In this document: in pieces, positions 1 through 8,809 of the stretch
How positions within the stretch are numbered: the stretch's first letter is position 1
How the letters are laid out: every line of letters starts with the position of its first letter
Assembly (NCBI GenBank): GCA_030019255.1
Contig: JASEFK010000002.1
Span: 47,347 to 111,346 of the forward strand
Direction of reading: 5' to 3'
Length of the DNA stretch: 64,000 nucleotides
Origin: Actinomycetota bacterium
GTDB lineage: Bacteria > Actinomycetota > Geothermincolia > Geothermincolales > RBG-13-55-18
The notes under the pieces: model-generated
The model's database searches: none
The model's input: only the letters and a program-made list of their open reading frames with translations
Told to the model about the DNA's origin: nothing
Translations under genes and position numbers: made by a program

Positions 1-165
1 GCCCGGTCTTGCGTCCCAGCAGCCCGGCGGCCACCATGCGGCGCACCAGCGGCGGATCACAGCTTCCAGTAGCTCTCCTGCTTGCCGCTGGAATAATCGT
101 AATAACCCCGCCCGGTCTTGCGTCCCAGCAGCCCGGCGGCCACCATGCGGCGCACCAGCGGCGGA
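1..165. repeat. 109-base tandem duplication at a gene 3' end (cut by window edge)
   Basis: Bases 1-56 are identical to bases 110-165, an offset of 109. Bases 110-165 lie inside the 3' part of the hydroxyacyl-CoA dehydrogenase gene. On the minus strand the second copy starts at the base directly after the gene's TGA (57-59), so the last 109 bases of the gene appear to be repeated in tandem. The window edge hides how far the second copy runs. Perfect identity fits either a very recent duplication or an assembly artefact at a contig end. Confidence 0.9.
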
Positions 166-941
166 GGATAGTACTTGGGATCCCCGGTGTCGTTGTAGAT
201 GGCTAGGCAAGCGTTCATGAGCACGTCAATGCCGGTCATGTCCGCCAGCTCCAGGGGACCCATGGGCAGGTTGTAACCCAGGCGCATGGCCTTGTCGATG
301 TCCTCGGGGGTGGCCACCCCGGCTTCCAGCATCCTGGCCGCCTCCATGCCCATGGGAAGGTAGAGGCGGTTGGCGATGAAACCGGCATGGTCCTTGAGCA
401 CCCGTACCGTCTCCTTGCCCACCGACTGCGCCCACTTCTCGGCGATGTCCATGGTCTCCTCGGAGGTCTGCAGCCCCCGGATTATCTCGCAGAGGCGCAT
501 CAGGGGCACCGGGCTGAAGAAGTGGGTCCCCACCACCTTGTCCGGCCTCTTGGTGGCCGCGGCGATGGAGGATATGGGGATGGCCGAGGTGTTGGTGGCC
601 AGGATGGTATGGGGCGGGCATATCTCGTCCAGCTGGGAGAAGACTTGCCTCTTGACCTCCAGGTCCTCGAAGACCGCCTCCACCACCAGGTCGCAGTCGG
701 AGGCTTCCTTGAGGTCGGTGGTGGTGGCCAGGTTGGCCAGGGCGGCATCGTACTGCTCCTGGGTTATTTTCTCCTTGGAGAGGAACTTGCCCAGGGAGCT
801 CTTGATGGCTTCCATCCCTTTCGAGGTGCGTTCCTCGTCCACGTCGTGCATCTTCACCTGGTAACCGGCGAAGGCGGTCACCTGGGCGATGCCGCTACCC
901 ATCAGGCCGGAGCCGACGACGAAAACCTTCCTGATCTCCAT
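57..941 (-). CDS. hbd: 3-hydroxyacyl-CoA (3-hydroxybutyryl-CoA) dehydrogenase
   Basis: A 294-residue NAD-dependent dehydrogenase that oxidises 3-hydroxyacyl-CoA to 3-ketoacyl-CoA, the third step of beta-oxidation, or runs in reverse in butyrate-type pathways. The N-terminus is a Rossmann fold with GSGLMG at residues 10-15. The family catalytic pair is visible as His140 in THFFSP and Glu152 in LCEI. The C-terminal helical domain has FIANRLYLP and the GLLGRKTGRGYYDY ending. Length is normal for the stand-alone (not FadB-fused) family. It is the only such enzyme in the window and could serve all the acyl-CoA dehydrogenase and hydratase genes further along. The region just past the stop repeats the gene end. 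Confidence 0.93.
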   Translation of the reverse strand: MEIRKVFVVGSGLMGSGIAQVTAFAGYQVKMHDVDEERTSKGMEAIKSSLGKFLSKEKITQEQYDAALANLATTTDLKEASDCDLVVEAVFEDLEVKRQVFSQLDEICPPHTILATNTSAIPISSIAAATKRPDKVVGTHFFSPVPLMRLCEIIRGLQTSEETMDIAEKWAQSVGKETVRVLKDHAGFIANRLYLPMGMEAARMLEAGVATPEDIDKAMRLGYNLPMGPLELADMTGIDVLMNACLAIYNDTGDPKYYPPPLVRRMVAAGLLGRKTGRGYYDYSSGKQESYWKL

Positions 942-1131
942 TGCTGCTGACCTCCCGTGCTACTTCCTTTCCCTGCCGTTTTCCCCGCCGTGATCCAACT
1001 GTCGCGAACCCGTTCCGGATAGCCCAATCCCCATCCCGGAATAAGCGGCCGCCACGTGCCTTGGTATCCGCTGCGTGATGGCGCAGAAACTTTTTCCAAA
1101 CCTCCGCTGTTGCAGCCGCTTTCCCAGTATA

Positions 1132-1389
1132 TCACAACCTGAGCCTGATCCTTTTTGTCCGCCTGGAGGCCATTCTCCCCCGGAGGTAATTCGTGCAGGT
1201 GACCAGAAAAAGAATGGCGGCAGCCGTGATCTCAGCTCCCCTTCTCCGGAGCATGAGATCCTCGAGCTTTCGGATCAGCTCCTTCCCCCCGGAGAGCAGG
1301 CTCCCGGTATCGCCCCGTCCGTGGGAAAAGGTCCCCGCTTGGGCACGTGCCGACTTCACCCACTCCTCTAGGTTCTTCACACGTTCCAT
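1132..1389 (-). CDS. small hypothetical protein with one hydrophobic segment
   Basis: A possible 85-residue protein starting MERVKNLEEW, downstream of adenine deaminase on the same strand. A GGGGGAG stretch precedes the ATG. The N-terminal two thirds are charged and probably helical. Residues around 52-68 (AEITAAAILFLVTCTNY) are hydrophobic enough for one membrane segment, and the C-terminus is rich in Arg and Lys. Codon third positions are mostly G or C, as in neighbouring genes. I recognise no family. An overlapping frame on the other strand is also open, so this call is tentative. Confidence 0.35.
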   Translation of the reverse strand: MERVKNLEEWVKSARAQAGTFSHGRGDTGSLLSGGKELIRKLEDLMLRRRGAEITAAAILFLVTCTNYLRGRMASRRTKRIRLRL

Positions 1390-1524
1390 CGGGGACTCGC
1401 TCCCCCTTTCTTCCGTTTTCCGGACACCGATCCCCTCCCTGTCCCACCGCCGTACGGGAGCACCGGGACCCGGTGCCGCCACCTCGCGCGATCGGACCGG
1501 CAAAGGCCTCCCCTCCGGGGAGAC

Positions 1525-3225
1525 TCAATCCGCGAACAGGGGCACGTGGCGGAAGGAACCCACGTCGAAAAGCCCCCGGTCGGTCATCTTCAGCTCCGGT
1601 ATCACCGGCAAGGCCAGGAAGGACAGGGCCATGAAAGGCTCCCTCAGGGGACACCCCAGCCCCCTGGCCGCCTCCCGAAGCTCCCTGACCCTTGCCGCCA
1701 CCTCCTCCAGGGGCAGGGTGGACATCAGGCCGGCCACATCCAGGGGAAGTTCGGCGATAACTTCGCCTCCCGTGACCACCGCCTGGCCCCCTCCCATGGC
1801 CTCCACCCGGCGGACGGCGGTCAGTATATCCCGGTCGTCCACTCCCACGGCCACCAGGTTGTGGGAATCGTGGGCCACGGTGGAGGCCAGAGCGCCCTCT
1901 CGCAACCCAAAGCCGCGCACCAGTCCCAATCCCAGGTTGCCGGTCCCCCGGTGCCTCTCGAAGACGCAGGCTTTAAGGAGGTCCCGGCCCGTATCGGACA
2001 CCACCATCCCGTTCTCCACCCTGGGCGCCTCCAGGAGTGATCCGGTGACTATCTGGTCGGGGACCAGGTCAATGACCCGCACCCTCTTCCCTTCCGCGGG
2101 GATGTCCAGGGAAGGGAGTTTATCCCAGGCAATGTTCATGGCGCCGGGCGCCGGGGTCACCGGGCGCCGCGGCCCTGAATAGACGCCTTCCTCGGCCACC
2201 AGGCTTCCGCGCTTGAACACCTTGAGGACCCGGAAGCTTCTCAGGTCCTCGAGGATCACCAGGTCCGCCCACCACCCGGGAGCTATCCCTCCCCTCCGCG
2301 CCAGCCGGAAGCGCCGCGCCGGGTTCAGGGTGACCAGCCGCAGGGCGGTCACCGGGTCCAGTCCCAGTTCCACCGCCCGGCGCAGCACGGCGTCGAGGTG
2401 GCCGTTCACCAGGAGATCCTCCGGCTGCTTGTCGTCCGTGACCAGCAGGCAGCGAGCCTGGGTGCGGGAATCCACCAGGGGGAGAAGGGCCTCCAGGTTC
2501 CTGGCCGTGGAACCTTCCCGGATGTAGACGTACATGCCCTTTTCCATTTTTTCCCTGGCCTCTTCCAGCTCCACGCACTCGTGATCAGATTCCACCCCCG
2601 CTGCCAGGTAGGCGTCCAGCTCCTTCCCGCGCAGTCCGGGAGCGTGCCCGTCCACGGGAAGGCCCCGGAAGGCCTCCAGCTTGGCCCACACCGAGGGGTC
2701 GCCGTGGATGACGCCGGGGAAGTTCATCATCTCCCCCAGGCCGATGACCGAGTCGTACTCCCGCAGGGGAAGCAGGTCGCTGACCTCAAGGACGGCGCCC
2801 GCCGTCTCCATGGGGGTGGCGGGAACGCAAGAGGGGAGCATGACCAGGACGTCCAGGGGCAGATCCTCGGCCAGGCGCAGCATATAGGAAAGACCTTCCG
2901 CTCCCAGCACATTGGCTACCTCGTGGTAATCGGTGACCACTGCCGTGGTCCCCCGCGGCACCACGGCGCGGGCGAACTCCGGAAGGGCGATCATGGAGGA
3001 CTCGATGTGCACGTGCCCGTCGATGAAGCCGGGGCAGAGGAAGGCCCCCTTCAGGTCCAGAACCTCGCGGGCCGGCCTCTCCCCGAAGCCAGCTATCCTG
3101 CCCCCGGCCACGGCCACCGGGTACTCTCCTATCTCCCCGGTGAAGACGTTGACCACCCGGCCTCCCACCAGGAGAAGGTCGGCCTCTCCCTCGCCTCTGG
3201 CCACCTCCAGGAACCTTTCCTCCAT
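1525..3225 (-). CDS. ade: adenine deaminase
   Basis: About 566 residues, the normal size for the bacterial Ade family, which hydrolyses adenine to hypoxanthine and ammonia in purine salvage. The metal-binding motif GFIDGHVHIESSM (His near 71 and 73) is followed by YHEVANVLG, SDHECVELEEA and the TDDKQPEDLL segment that carries a further metal ligand. The C-terminal half has the family-specific HDSHNLVAVG and MGGGQAVV stretches. I chose ATG at 3225, eight bases after an AGGAGG. A TTG one codon earlier is also possible. It stands alone, with about 230 bases between it and the alcohol dehydrogenase. Confidence 0.95.
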   Translation of the reverse strand: MEERFLEVARGEGEADLLLVGGRVVNVFTGEIGEYPVAVAGGRIAGFGERPAREVLDLKGAFLCPGFIDGHVHIESSMIALPEFARAVVPRGTTAVVTDYHEVANVLGAEGLSYMLRLAEDLPLDVLVMLPSCVPATPMETAGAVLEVSDLLPLREYDSVIGLGEMMNFPGVIHGDPSVWAKLEAFRGLPVDGHAPGLRGKELDAYLAAGVESDHECVELEEAREKMEKGMYVYIREGSTARNLEALLPLVDSRTQARCLLVTDDKQPEDLLVNGHLDAVLRRAVELGLDPVTALRLVTLNPARRFRLARRGGIAPGWWADLVILEDLRSFRVLKVFKRGSLVAEEGVYSGPRRPVTPAPGAMNIAWDKLPSLDIPAEGKRVRVIDLVPDQIVTGSLLEAPRVENGMVVSDTGRDLLKACVFERHRGTGNLGLGLVRGFGLREGALASTVAHDSHNLVAVGVDDRDILTAVRRVEAMGGGQAVVTGGEVIAELPLDVAGLMSTLPLEEVAARVRELREAARGLGCPLREPFMALSFLALPVIPELKMTDRGLFDVGSFRHVPLFAD

Positions 3226-3458
3226 CAATTGACCCTCCTTCGCCCTCCGGAAGCCTTAAGGCCGCCACGGGCCGCAGCCTTACCGACTCCCCGAATTCGG
3301 ATCCCTGCACGTTGATACCCGCCCCCGAAGTACCCGGGAGGGGCGTAAAACGGTCACCATGTCTACCCGGAGGATATCAGGAAATCCCCCTGTCGCCTGA
3401 GAGTTAAACGAATCCCGCCCGGTCCTTCAACTTTCCTTTGCGCTTTAACGGGCGAGCC

Positions 3459-4472
3459 TCAGATGACCGGTTCCTCCTCCAGCTCCCCCGGCTTGCGCAG
3501 GCCCTCCGCCGGGTAGGTGCGCATCTCCAGGATGACCTTGAGGGATCCGTCGCGCATGGCGTACTCGAAGGCCTGCAGTCCCATCTCCAGGGGAAAGCGC
3601 CGGTCGATCAGGTCCTGCACGTTGATGAGCCCGCGCATCAGGGCGCGGATGGCCGGTTGGAAGGGACCGCACCGGGAGCCAATGACCTGGACCTCGTCCA
3701 CCACCAGGCGGGAGATGTCCAGGTCCACCCTTTCCACGAAGGTACTCTTCTGGATGATGATGCCCGCCGGTTTGACCAACTCCCGGGCCAGCCGGAAACC
3801 CTCCGGGCGGCCAGTGCATTCCACCACCAGGTCGAACTGCTCGTCCGTTCGGTACTCGTCCTCCAGCGCAGTTCGGATTCCGAGGCGGTCCAGTATTTTC
3901 AGCTTATGGGGGTAGCGCCCGATAGCCACCAGGGAACATCCTGTCAGGCGCATGACCTGGGCGGCCAGAAGTCCCAGCTTACCGTCCCCCAGCACCGCAA
4001 CCTTCAGCCTGGGGGTTACGTGCACCTGCTCGGTGATGCGGAAACAGGCCGCCAGGGGCTCCACGAAGACGGCCGTGTACAGGGGCATGGTGTCCGGGAC
4101 CAGGTGCAGGTTGGCCAGGGGAAGCACCACATACTCGGCGAAGGTTCCGTCCCTGCCGCTGATGCCCAGGGTGGTGCGCTGGGGACAGTGACGGGCCCTT
4201 CCCTCGATGCACATGGGACAGACCCCGCAGGAACAGTTTATCTCCCCCACCACCCTCTTCCCCACCCACTGGGGATTGTCGCTCTTCTCCACCACACCGA
4301 CGAACTCGTGCCCCAGGACTCCCTTGAAATCCATGTAACCTCTGACTATCTCCAGGTCGGTATGGCATATGCCGGCGGCCATCACCTTGATCAGGGCCTC
4401 GCCCGGTCCAGGCTCGGGAACCGGGAGGTCATCCCGCAGTCTCAGTTCTCCGTCGAAATACAGGCCGAGCAT
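3459..4472 (-). CDS. zinc-dependent alcohol dehydrogenase (MDR family)
   Basis: A 337-residue medium-chain dehydrogenase. Catalytic zinc ligands are Cys36 in GICHTDLE and His55-Glu56 in GHEFVG. The structural zinc lobe has four cysteines in C82-x2-C85-x2-C88-x7-C96. The nucleotide-binding loop reads VLGDGKLGLLAA, a variant of the usual GxGxxG. The substrate cannot be named: relatives act on threonine, sorbitol, short alcohols or quinone-like compounds. The divergent neighbour is a metal-dependent hydrolase, and the gap between them holds a decayed tandem repeat. Confidence 0.88.
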   Translation of the reverse strand: MLGLYFDGELRLRDDLPVPEPGPGEALIKVMAAGICHTDLEIVRGYMDFKGVLGHEFVGVVEKSDNPQWVGKRVVGEINCSCGVCPMCIEGRARHCPQRTTLGISGRDGTFAEYVVLPLANLHLVPDTMPLYTAVFVEPLAACFRITEQVHVTPRLKVAVLGDGKLGLLAAQVMRLTGCSLVAIGRYPHKLKILDRLGIRTALEDEYRTDEQFDLVVECTGRPEGFRLARELVKPAGIIIQKSTFVERVDLDISRLVVDEVQVIGSRCGPFQPAIRALMRGLINVQDLIDRRFPLEMGLQAFEYAMRDGSLKVILEMRTYPAEGLRKPGELEEEPVI

Positions 4473-4709
4473 GGCGCCACCTTCCTCCGAACCTCTCCTT
4501 CCCCACGTTTCTTATAATCATGATAACCCATGGCAAGGGCGCGGTGGCTGAAATTCGGCGCCCTCTTCACGGAACGCATCCCCCTCACCGTTTCAGGAGA
4601 CAATAACCGGGTAAGAATATCTCCTCCCCATACCTTCCGTAACGGCGGAACCCCGCGCCGGGCCAAGGAAACGGCGCACCCGGCGAAGGCCTTCTCCCGG
4701 CGGGTAAAC

Positions 4710-4925
4710 CGGGCTGTTTTGGCAGTTTTTCCTTTTCCTTCCATGGCTTCACGGACTTGGCGAGGGCCTTCACTGCCCCTATACTCAGTGGAGGCCTGGG
4801 GGAAGGCCACGGGCGGAAAAGCCGGGTTTTTCCGCGCCACTCCTTCTTCCAAGACTCTGCGTATTTGATGAGGGCCTTCACTGCCCCTATACTCAGGGTA
4901 AAGGCTTCGGGGAAGAACGTGAAGG
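4710..4925. repeat. decayed 108-base tandem duplication in the 4473-4938 intergenic region
   Basis: Bases 4762-4788 are identical to 4870-4896 over 27 bases, an offset of 108. Weaker similarity continues on both sides: GTTTTTCC followed by CCTT and TTCCA upstream, and AGGC followed by GGGGAAG downstream. The whole unit therefore looks like an old tandem duplication of about 108 bases. It fills most of the 466-base gap between the divergent alcohol dehydrogenase and hydrolase genes. The second copy ends close to the ribosome-binding site of the hydrolase, so duplicated promoter DNA is possible. No gene is visible in this gap. Confidence 0.8.
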
Positions 4926-4938
4926 AGGGGGTACGGCC

Positions 4939-5874
4939 ATGATCATCGACAGCCACGTGCATCTGGTGGGCGAGGGTTGGATCGACCGCAGCTTCTTCAT
5001 CGGTATGGCCAGGGTGGCAACCATCCCCGTTGGCCGGGCCACGGGCGAATACCCCGACCCGGAGGCCCTGGTGGACAACTTGATACCCGTCCTCGCCGAT
5101 ACCACGGGGGAGAAGACGGTGGCCAACATGGACGCCGCCGGGGTGGACAAGGCCTGTATCTTCGCCGTGGATTACGGCCTCCAGGCCGGCGAGCCCGCGG
5201 TGTCCATGGAAGAGCAGAACCGCATGATCGCCGAGGCGGCCAGACGTTTTCCGGACCGCTTCATCCCCTTCTTCACCATCGACCCCCGGCGTCCGGGAGC
5301 GCTGGACCTCTTCCGGCGCGGCGTAGAGGAATGGGGCATGAAGGGACTGAAGCTCCACCCTACCGCGGGTTATTATCCCCATGACCCGGTAGTTTATCCC
5401 TTTTACGAGAAATGCCTGGAGTACGGGATCCCGGTCCTCTTCCACACCGGAAGCCAGCCGGCTCCCATGAAGTTCCGCTTCACCCAGCCCATCCACGTGG
5501 ACGACGTGGCCGCCGATTTCCCGGACCTACCCATCATCATGGCCCACGTCGCCCATCAACTTTGGGAAGAAGCCCTCATGGTGGCCGGCATCAAGACCAA
5601 CGTCTACTTCGATTTCTCCGGCTGGCAAATAATCTTCAACAGCCACCCCGAGAGGTTCTACCACATGCTGCGCACGGTGTTGGACGAGATAGGCCCCTGG
5701 AGGGTCTTCTTCGGCACCGACGGTCCCTACCTCAACGTCCTCTGCCCCTGGGACCGCTGGGTCAAGGCGGTGACCGAGCCCGACCTCAGCTGCTGCCCCG
5801 AGGTGTCCTTCACCCCGGAGGAGATCGAGATCATCATGGGGAAGGCCTTCGCCCGCCTGCTCAAACTGGAGTGA
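4939..5874 (+). CDS. amidohydrolase-family (TIM-barrel) metal-dependent hydrolase
   Basis: A 311-residue protein of the amidohydrolase_2 superfamily, whose members hydrolyse or decarboxylate ring and amide substrates. Metal-binding HxH is present at the very start (MIIDSHVHL, His6 and His8). Later landmarks are LKLHPTAGYY, FHTGSQP, IMAHVAHQLW and FFGTDGPYL, which supply the remaining His and Asp ligands. GAAGGAGG lies ten bases before the ATG. The gene converges on and overlaps the transporter gene by 14 bases. The substrate is unknown. A 2-amino-3-carboxymuconate-semialdehyde-decarboxylase-like or lactonase role is possible but not shown. Confidence 0.85.
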   Translation: MIIDSHVHLVGEGWIDRSFFIGMARVATIPVGRATGEYPDPEALVDNLIPVLADTTGEKTVANMDAAGVDKACIFAVDYGLQAGEPAVSMEEQNRMIAEAARRFPDRFIPFFTIDPRRPGALDLFRRGVEEWGMKGLKLHPTAGYYPHDPVVYPFYEKCLEYGIPVLFHTGSQPAPMKFRFTQPIHVDDVAADFPDLPIIMAHVAHQLWEEALMVAGIKTNVYFDFSGWQIIFNSHPERFYHMLRTVLDEIGPWRVFFGTDGPYLNVLCPWDRWVKAVTEPDLSCCPEVSFTPEEIEIIMGKAFARLLKLE

Positions 5875-8344
5875 CCGCCTCCGGCTCCGCGCCTTCCTCC
5901 TCCTCCCATTCGGCGTGGGGGTGGGGCCTGCCCCTGCTGATGAGGGTGATCACGGAGGGCAGCACCAGGAGGCTGGCCACCAGGGAAACCACCAGGGACA
6001 CCGCGGTGATAAGCCCGAAACGGCGGATGGGGGCCATCTTGGACAGGGAGATGATCAGGAAGGCCCCGGCGGTGGAGACCACGCTGGCCAGGAGGGGCTT
6101 TCCCACCCGGACCACGGAGATGTCCAGGGCCTGGGCCACGCCCACCTCGCGGGGCGCATACTCCTCCAGGAAACGATGGGTCACGTGGATGCCGTAGTCG
6201 ATTCCCATTCCTATGATCATGGAGGCCACCAGAACGGTCATCATGTCCAGGGTCCATCCCATGAGGGCCAGGAAACCCAGCTCCGCGGCCACCCCGGCTA
6301 TGAGCACGGTGAGGGTAGCCAGCCCATAGGTCAGGGAACGGAAGATGACCACCAGCACCAGGCCGGAGAGGAGAAGGGCCAGGATGGCGGTGCGAATCTG
6401 GGTGGGCACCAGGTTGCCCAGCATGGCCACGGTCATGGGGGTGATGCCGCCCAGCCTGTAACCTACCTCCAGGGAGCCGAAACATTCCTCCGCGGCCTCC
6501 CGCAGCACGCGGTCCTTGTCCATCATCTCCCGGTTGTCCTTGGCCCCCTCGCTGAAGATACTGATCAGGGCGGCGCGGTGGTCGGCGGATATCAGGTTGC
6601 CTTCCTGGGGGCCGAAGAGCTCGGCGATGGCGGCGAGATCCTCCTCCGCCTCCTGCGACGTGGCGGGGAGCGCGGTCGCCGGGTCTTCTCCGGACTTCGC
6701 CTTCCCCGTTTCCGCGCGGAAATCCTGTATCAGCTCGGCCAGGCTGGAACTTCCGTTGGTAGTGAAGTAAGGGGTGGAAGCTATTTCCTCCTGGAAGCGC
6801 CGCATGGCCAGGAGGACCTGGGGATCGAGCACGTCCCCGGTGATCAGCAGCACGTCCTGCTGCACGCCCCCGAAGATGCGCTCCTGCCGGTACTGGGCCT
6901 GAAGAGAAGGTATGTCCTGGGGAGCCAGGGCGCGCAGGTCGGGGGTGGTGGTGAGGCGGAAGGTACCCAGCACGCATGCCAGGACGAGCAGGACGTATAT
7001 GGTAATCACGGCCCGCGGCCGGTCCTGGGAGATACCGGAAATTCTTTCCATCAGGCGGTCATAGCGCGAAGTCCCCCCGGCGGCGAAAATGGCCACCCCG
7101 CGCGGAGCCCTCGATCTTCCTCGGCGCAACCTGCGGTTCTCGCGCAGTACCATGAGGGCGGGGAGGAGGGTGACACTCATTACGAAACACACCGCGATGC
7201 CCACCCCGCCCATGAAACCGAACTGCTGCAGCGCGTCGAAGTCGGAGAAACCGAAGGAGGCGAAGCCGAAGAAGGTGGTGATGCAGGCCAGGAAGATGGC
7301 CACGCCCACGGTGACCACCGCCCTGTAAACGGCCTCCCTCTGGTCCCTGCGGATGCCGAACTCCTCGTAGAAACGGCTCATCATGTACACCAGGTTGCCC
7401 AGGCTGATACCCAGGACCAGGGGCCCCAGGACAGCCGAGACCATGGTGTAGGGTATGCGCAGCCACCCCATCAATCCGTAGATCCAGACCGCGGAGACCA
7501 CGATTACCAGCAGGGGCAGGAAAACGTCCGTGAGCCTCTGGAAGGTGAGGTAGAGGAGGGCCATGAGCACCAACACGGCGATGAGGGCCAGGAGCCAAGT
7601 GCTCTGCATGACGTAGTTCTCCAGGTCGCGGTCGATGGAGGGATCGCCACTCAAGGTCACCGAGGCCGGGGGCTGCCCGTCCTCGAAATAGGAGTGGAAG
7701 AAGCCCTCGAAGCGGTGGGCCGCCTCCCGGGTGCCCTTCGTGTCCAGGTCGGGATTGACCTTTATCCATATGGCGGCGTAACGATTGTCCTCGGAGAGAA
7801 GGGCCGAACCTTCCTTTTCCACCGTCCACTTGCGGGCTACCGGGTTGGCCAGGTATTGCTCCACCCCCTTCTCCAGGACCTCCTCGAAGGGGAGGGTCCT
7901 TCCCGGATCGGAGGGGTCGGGGACCAGGGTGCCTTCGCCGAAGCGGATGATGGTGGAGATGTCCTTTACCATGGGCCCGTACTGCTTGCGGGCCTCGTTC
8001 ATCATGTTGCGGGCGAAGCCGGAGAGGAAATGTTCCACGCTCACGAAGTATTCCTCGCCCACCTCCTCGGCCATGTTCTCTTCAAGGAGAAGAAATTTCT
8101 TGATCATGGGGTAGGTGAGCATATAATCGCTCTCCACCATGGGAACCTCGGTGTTGATCCCGCCGAAAAGGCGGTCCACGTCCTTGATGGTCCGGGAGGC
8201 CTCGTACTTGGTGGGTATGAGGTCCTTCTGCCCCGCCCTGACCTCGATGAAACCCATGCCCGCGGCCACAGGAATGGTAACGGCGATGCAGGCCAGTACC
8301 ACCCACCCCGCATGGTCGCGGCACAAGCGCGCGAAAAACTTCAC
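5861..8344 (-). CDS. MMPL/RND-family transporter (HAE3 type)
   Basis: About 827 residues with the RND duplication: membrane helix 1, a large outer domain, five helices, then the same plan again. Helix-rich blocks lie at SGDPSIDRDLENYV followed by LLALIAVLVLMALL, and at LGGITPMTVAMLGN followed by AILALLLSGLVLVV. The two GxxxDYGIH-like segments typical of MMPL proteins can be seen as GMGIDYGIHVTHR in the second half and ISLGNLVYMMSRF in the first. HAE3 members are thought to move lipids or hydrophobic compounds across the envelope. I prefer the GTG at 8344 (VKFFARL), which follows AAGGAGG. An ATG at 8398 lacks a clear ribosome-binding site. Confidence 0.9.
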   Translation of the reverse strand: MKFFARLCRDHAGWVVLACIAVTIPVAAGMGFIEVRAGQKDLIPTKYEASRTIKDVDRLFGGINTEVPMVESDYMLTYPMIKKFLLLEENMAEEVGEEYFVSVEHFLSGFARNMMNEARKQYGPMVKDISTIIRFGEGTLVPDPSDPGRTLPFEEVLEKGVEQYLANPVARKWTVEKEGSALLSEDNRYAAIWIKVNPDLDTKGTREAAHRFEGFFHSYFEDGQPPASVTLSGDPSIDRDLENYVMQSTWLLALIAVLVLMALLYLTFQRLTDVFLPLLVIVVSAVWIYGLMGWLRIPYTMVSAVLGPLVLGISLGNLVYMMSRFYEEFGIRRDQREAVYRAVVTVGVAIFLACITTFFGFASFGFSDFDALQQFGFMGGVGIAVCFVMSVTLLPALMVLRENRRLRRGRSRAPRGVAIFAAGGTSRYDRLMERISGISQDRPRAVITIYVLLVLACVLGTFRLTTTPDLRALAPQDIPSLQAQYRQERIFGGVQQDVLLITGDVLDPQVLLAMRRFQEEIASTPYFTTNGSSSLAELIQDFRAETGKAKSGEDPATALPATSQEAEEDLAAIAELFGPQEGNLISADHRAALISIFSEGAKDNREMMDKDRVLREAAEECFGSLEVGYRLGGITPMTVAMLGNLVPTQIRTAILALLLSGLVLVVIFRSLTYGLATLTVLIAGVAAELGFLALMGWTLDMMTVLVASMIIGMGIDYGIHVTHRFLEEYAPREVGVAQALDISVVRVGKPLLASVVSTAGAFLIISLSKMAPIRRFGLITAVSLVVSLVASLLVLPSVITLISRGRPHPHAEWEEEEGAEPEAVTPV

Positions 8345-8489
8345 CCCTCCTCCTTCCCTGGGAGCGGACACCTTACCCGCCCGGGCGCGGAGAACCATTC
8401 CGCATTCCGCCCGCGATCTTCATTATATTCATTTTTTTCTACCCCCTTTTGTCGCAACCCTTCCCGCCCTTTGCCCGGTTCGGCCTGTA

Positions 8490-8668
8490 CCGGGATATCA
8501 CGGGGTTTTCCCTCCACGTGGAGGCTCACCCCCTTTCCTTCCGCTATCCATGCCCATGGCGACGGTTTTTCTTGTCTTCGGAGACTCGCCGAAAAAGACA
8601 CCGGGCCGATGGCCGGAGCGAAGTTTTTCCCGAACGTGGAAGCTCATCCCAAGCTTTTCCGCTATCTC
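8490..8668. repeat. decayed 118-base tandem duplication in the 8345-8809 intergenic region
   Basis: Bases 8516-8549 resemble 8634-8667 at about 25 of 34 positions (shared ACGTGGA, GCTCA, CCC and TTCCGCTATC), an offset of 118. Upstream, ACCGGG and a GTTTT-CCC run also recur in the same order. This gap of about 465 bases separates divergent genes and contains no convincing coding sequence. Confidence 0.65.
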
Positions 8669-8740
8669 TGACTTCCGGCCCCCCGTCGGCTTCCTCCGGT
8701 AGCCACATTTGGTCCACCGGTGCTGATAAAAAGCGGGTCG

Positions 8741-8762
8741 GTGTTATGCTCATGCTTAACAC
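8741..8762. promoter_or_regulatory. inverted repeat upstream of the DUF362 gene
   Basis: GTGTTA at 8741-8746 and TAACAC at 8757-8762 form a perfect six-base inverted repeat with a ten-base spacer, 48 bases before the DUF362 start. A TATGCT hexamer at 8745-8750 could be a -10 element, but no good -35 is seen. It may be an operator. The right arm shares ATGCTTAAC with the separate inverted repeat near 55803. Confidence 0.4.
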
Positions 8763-8809
8763 GGATGCGTGGTTTGCCACCCCACGGCAGATCTCGAGGA
8801 AGGGAGGAT

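Noticed and set aside
4585-5496. Minus-strand ORF containing a repeated SIGAVKAL peptide
   Set aside because: It is antisense to the hydrolase gene. The peptide repeat only reflects the 108-base DNA duplication.
5915-8671. Plus-strand ORF of 918 codons opposite the transporter
   Set aside because: Rich in Gly, His, Gln and Asp with no motifs; it is the antisense shadow of the MMPL gene, whose protein is clearly real.
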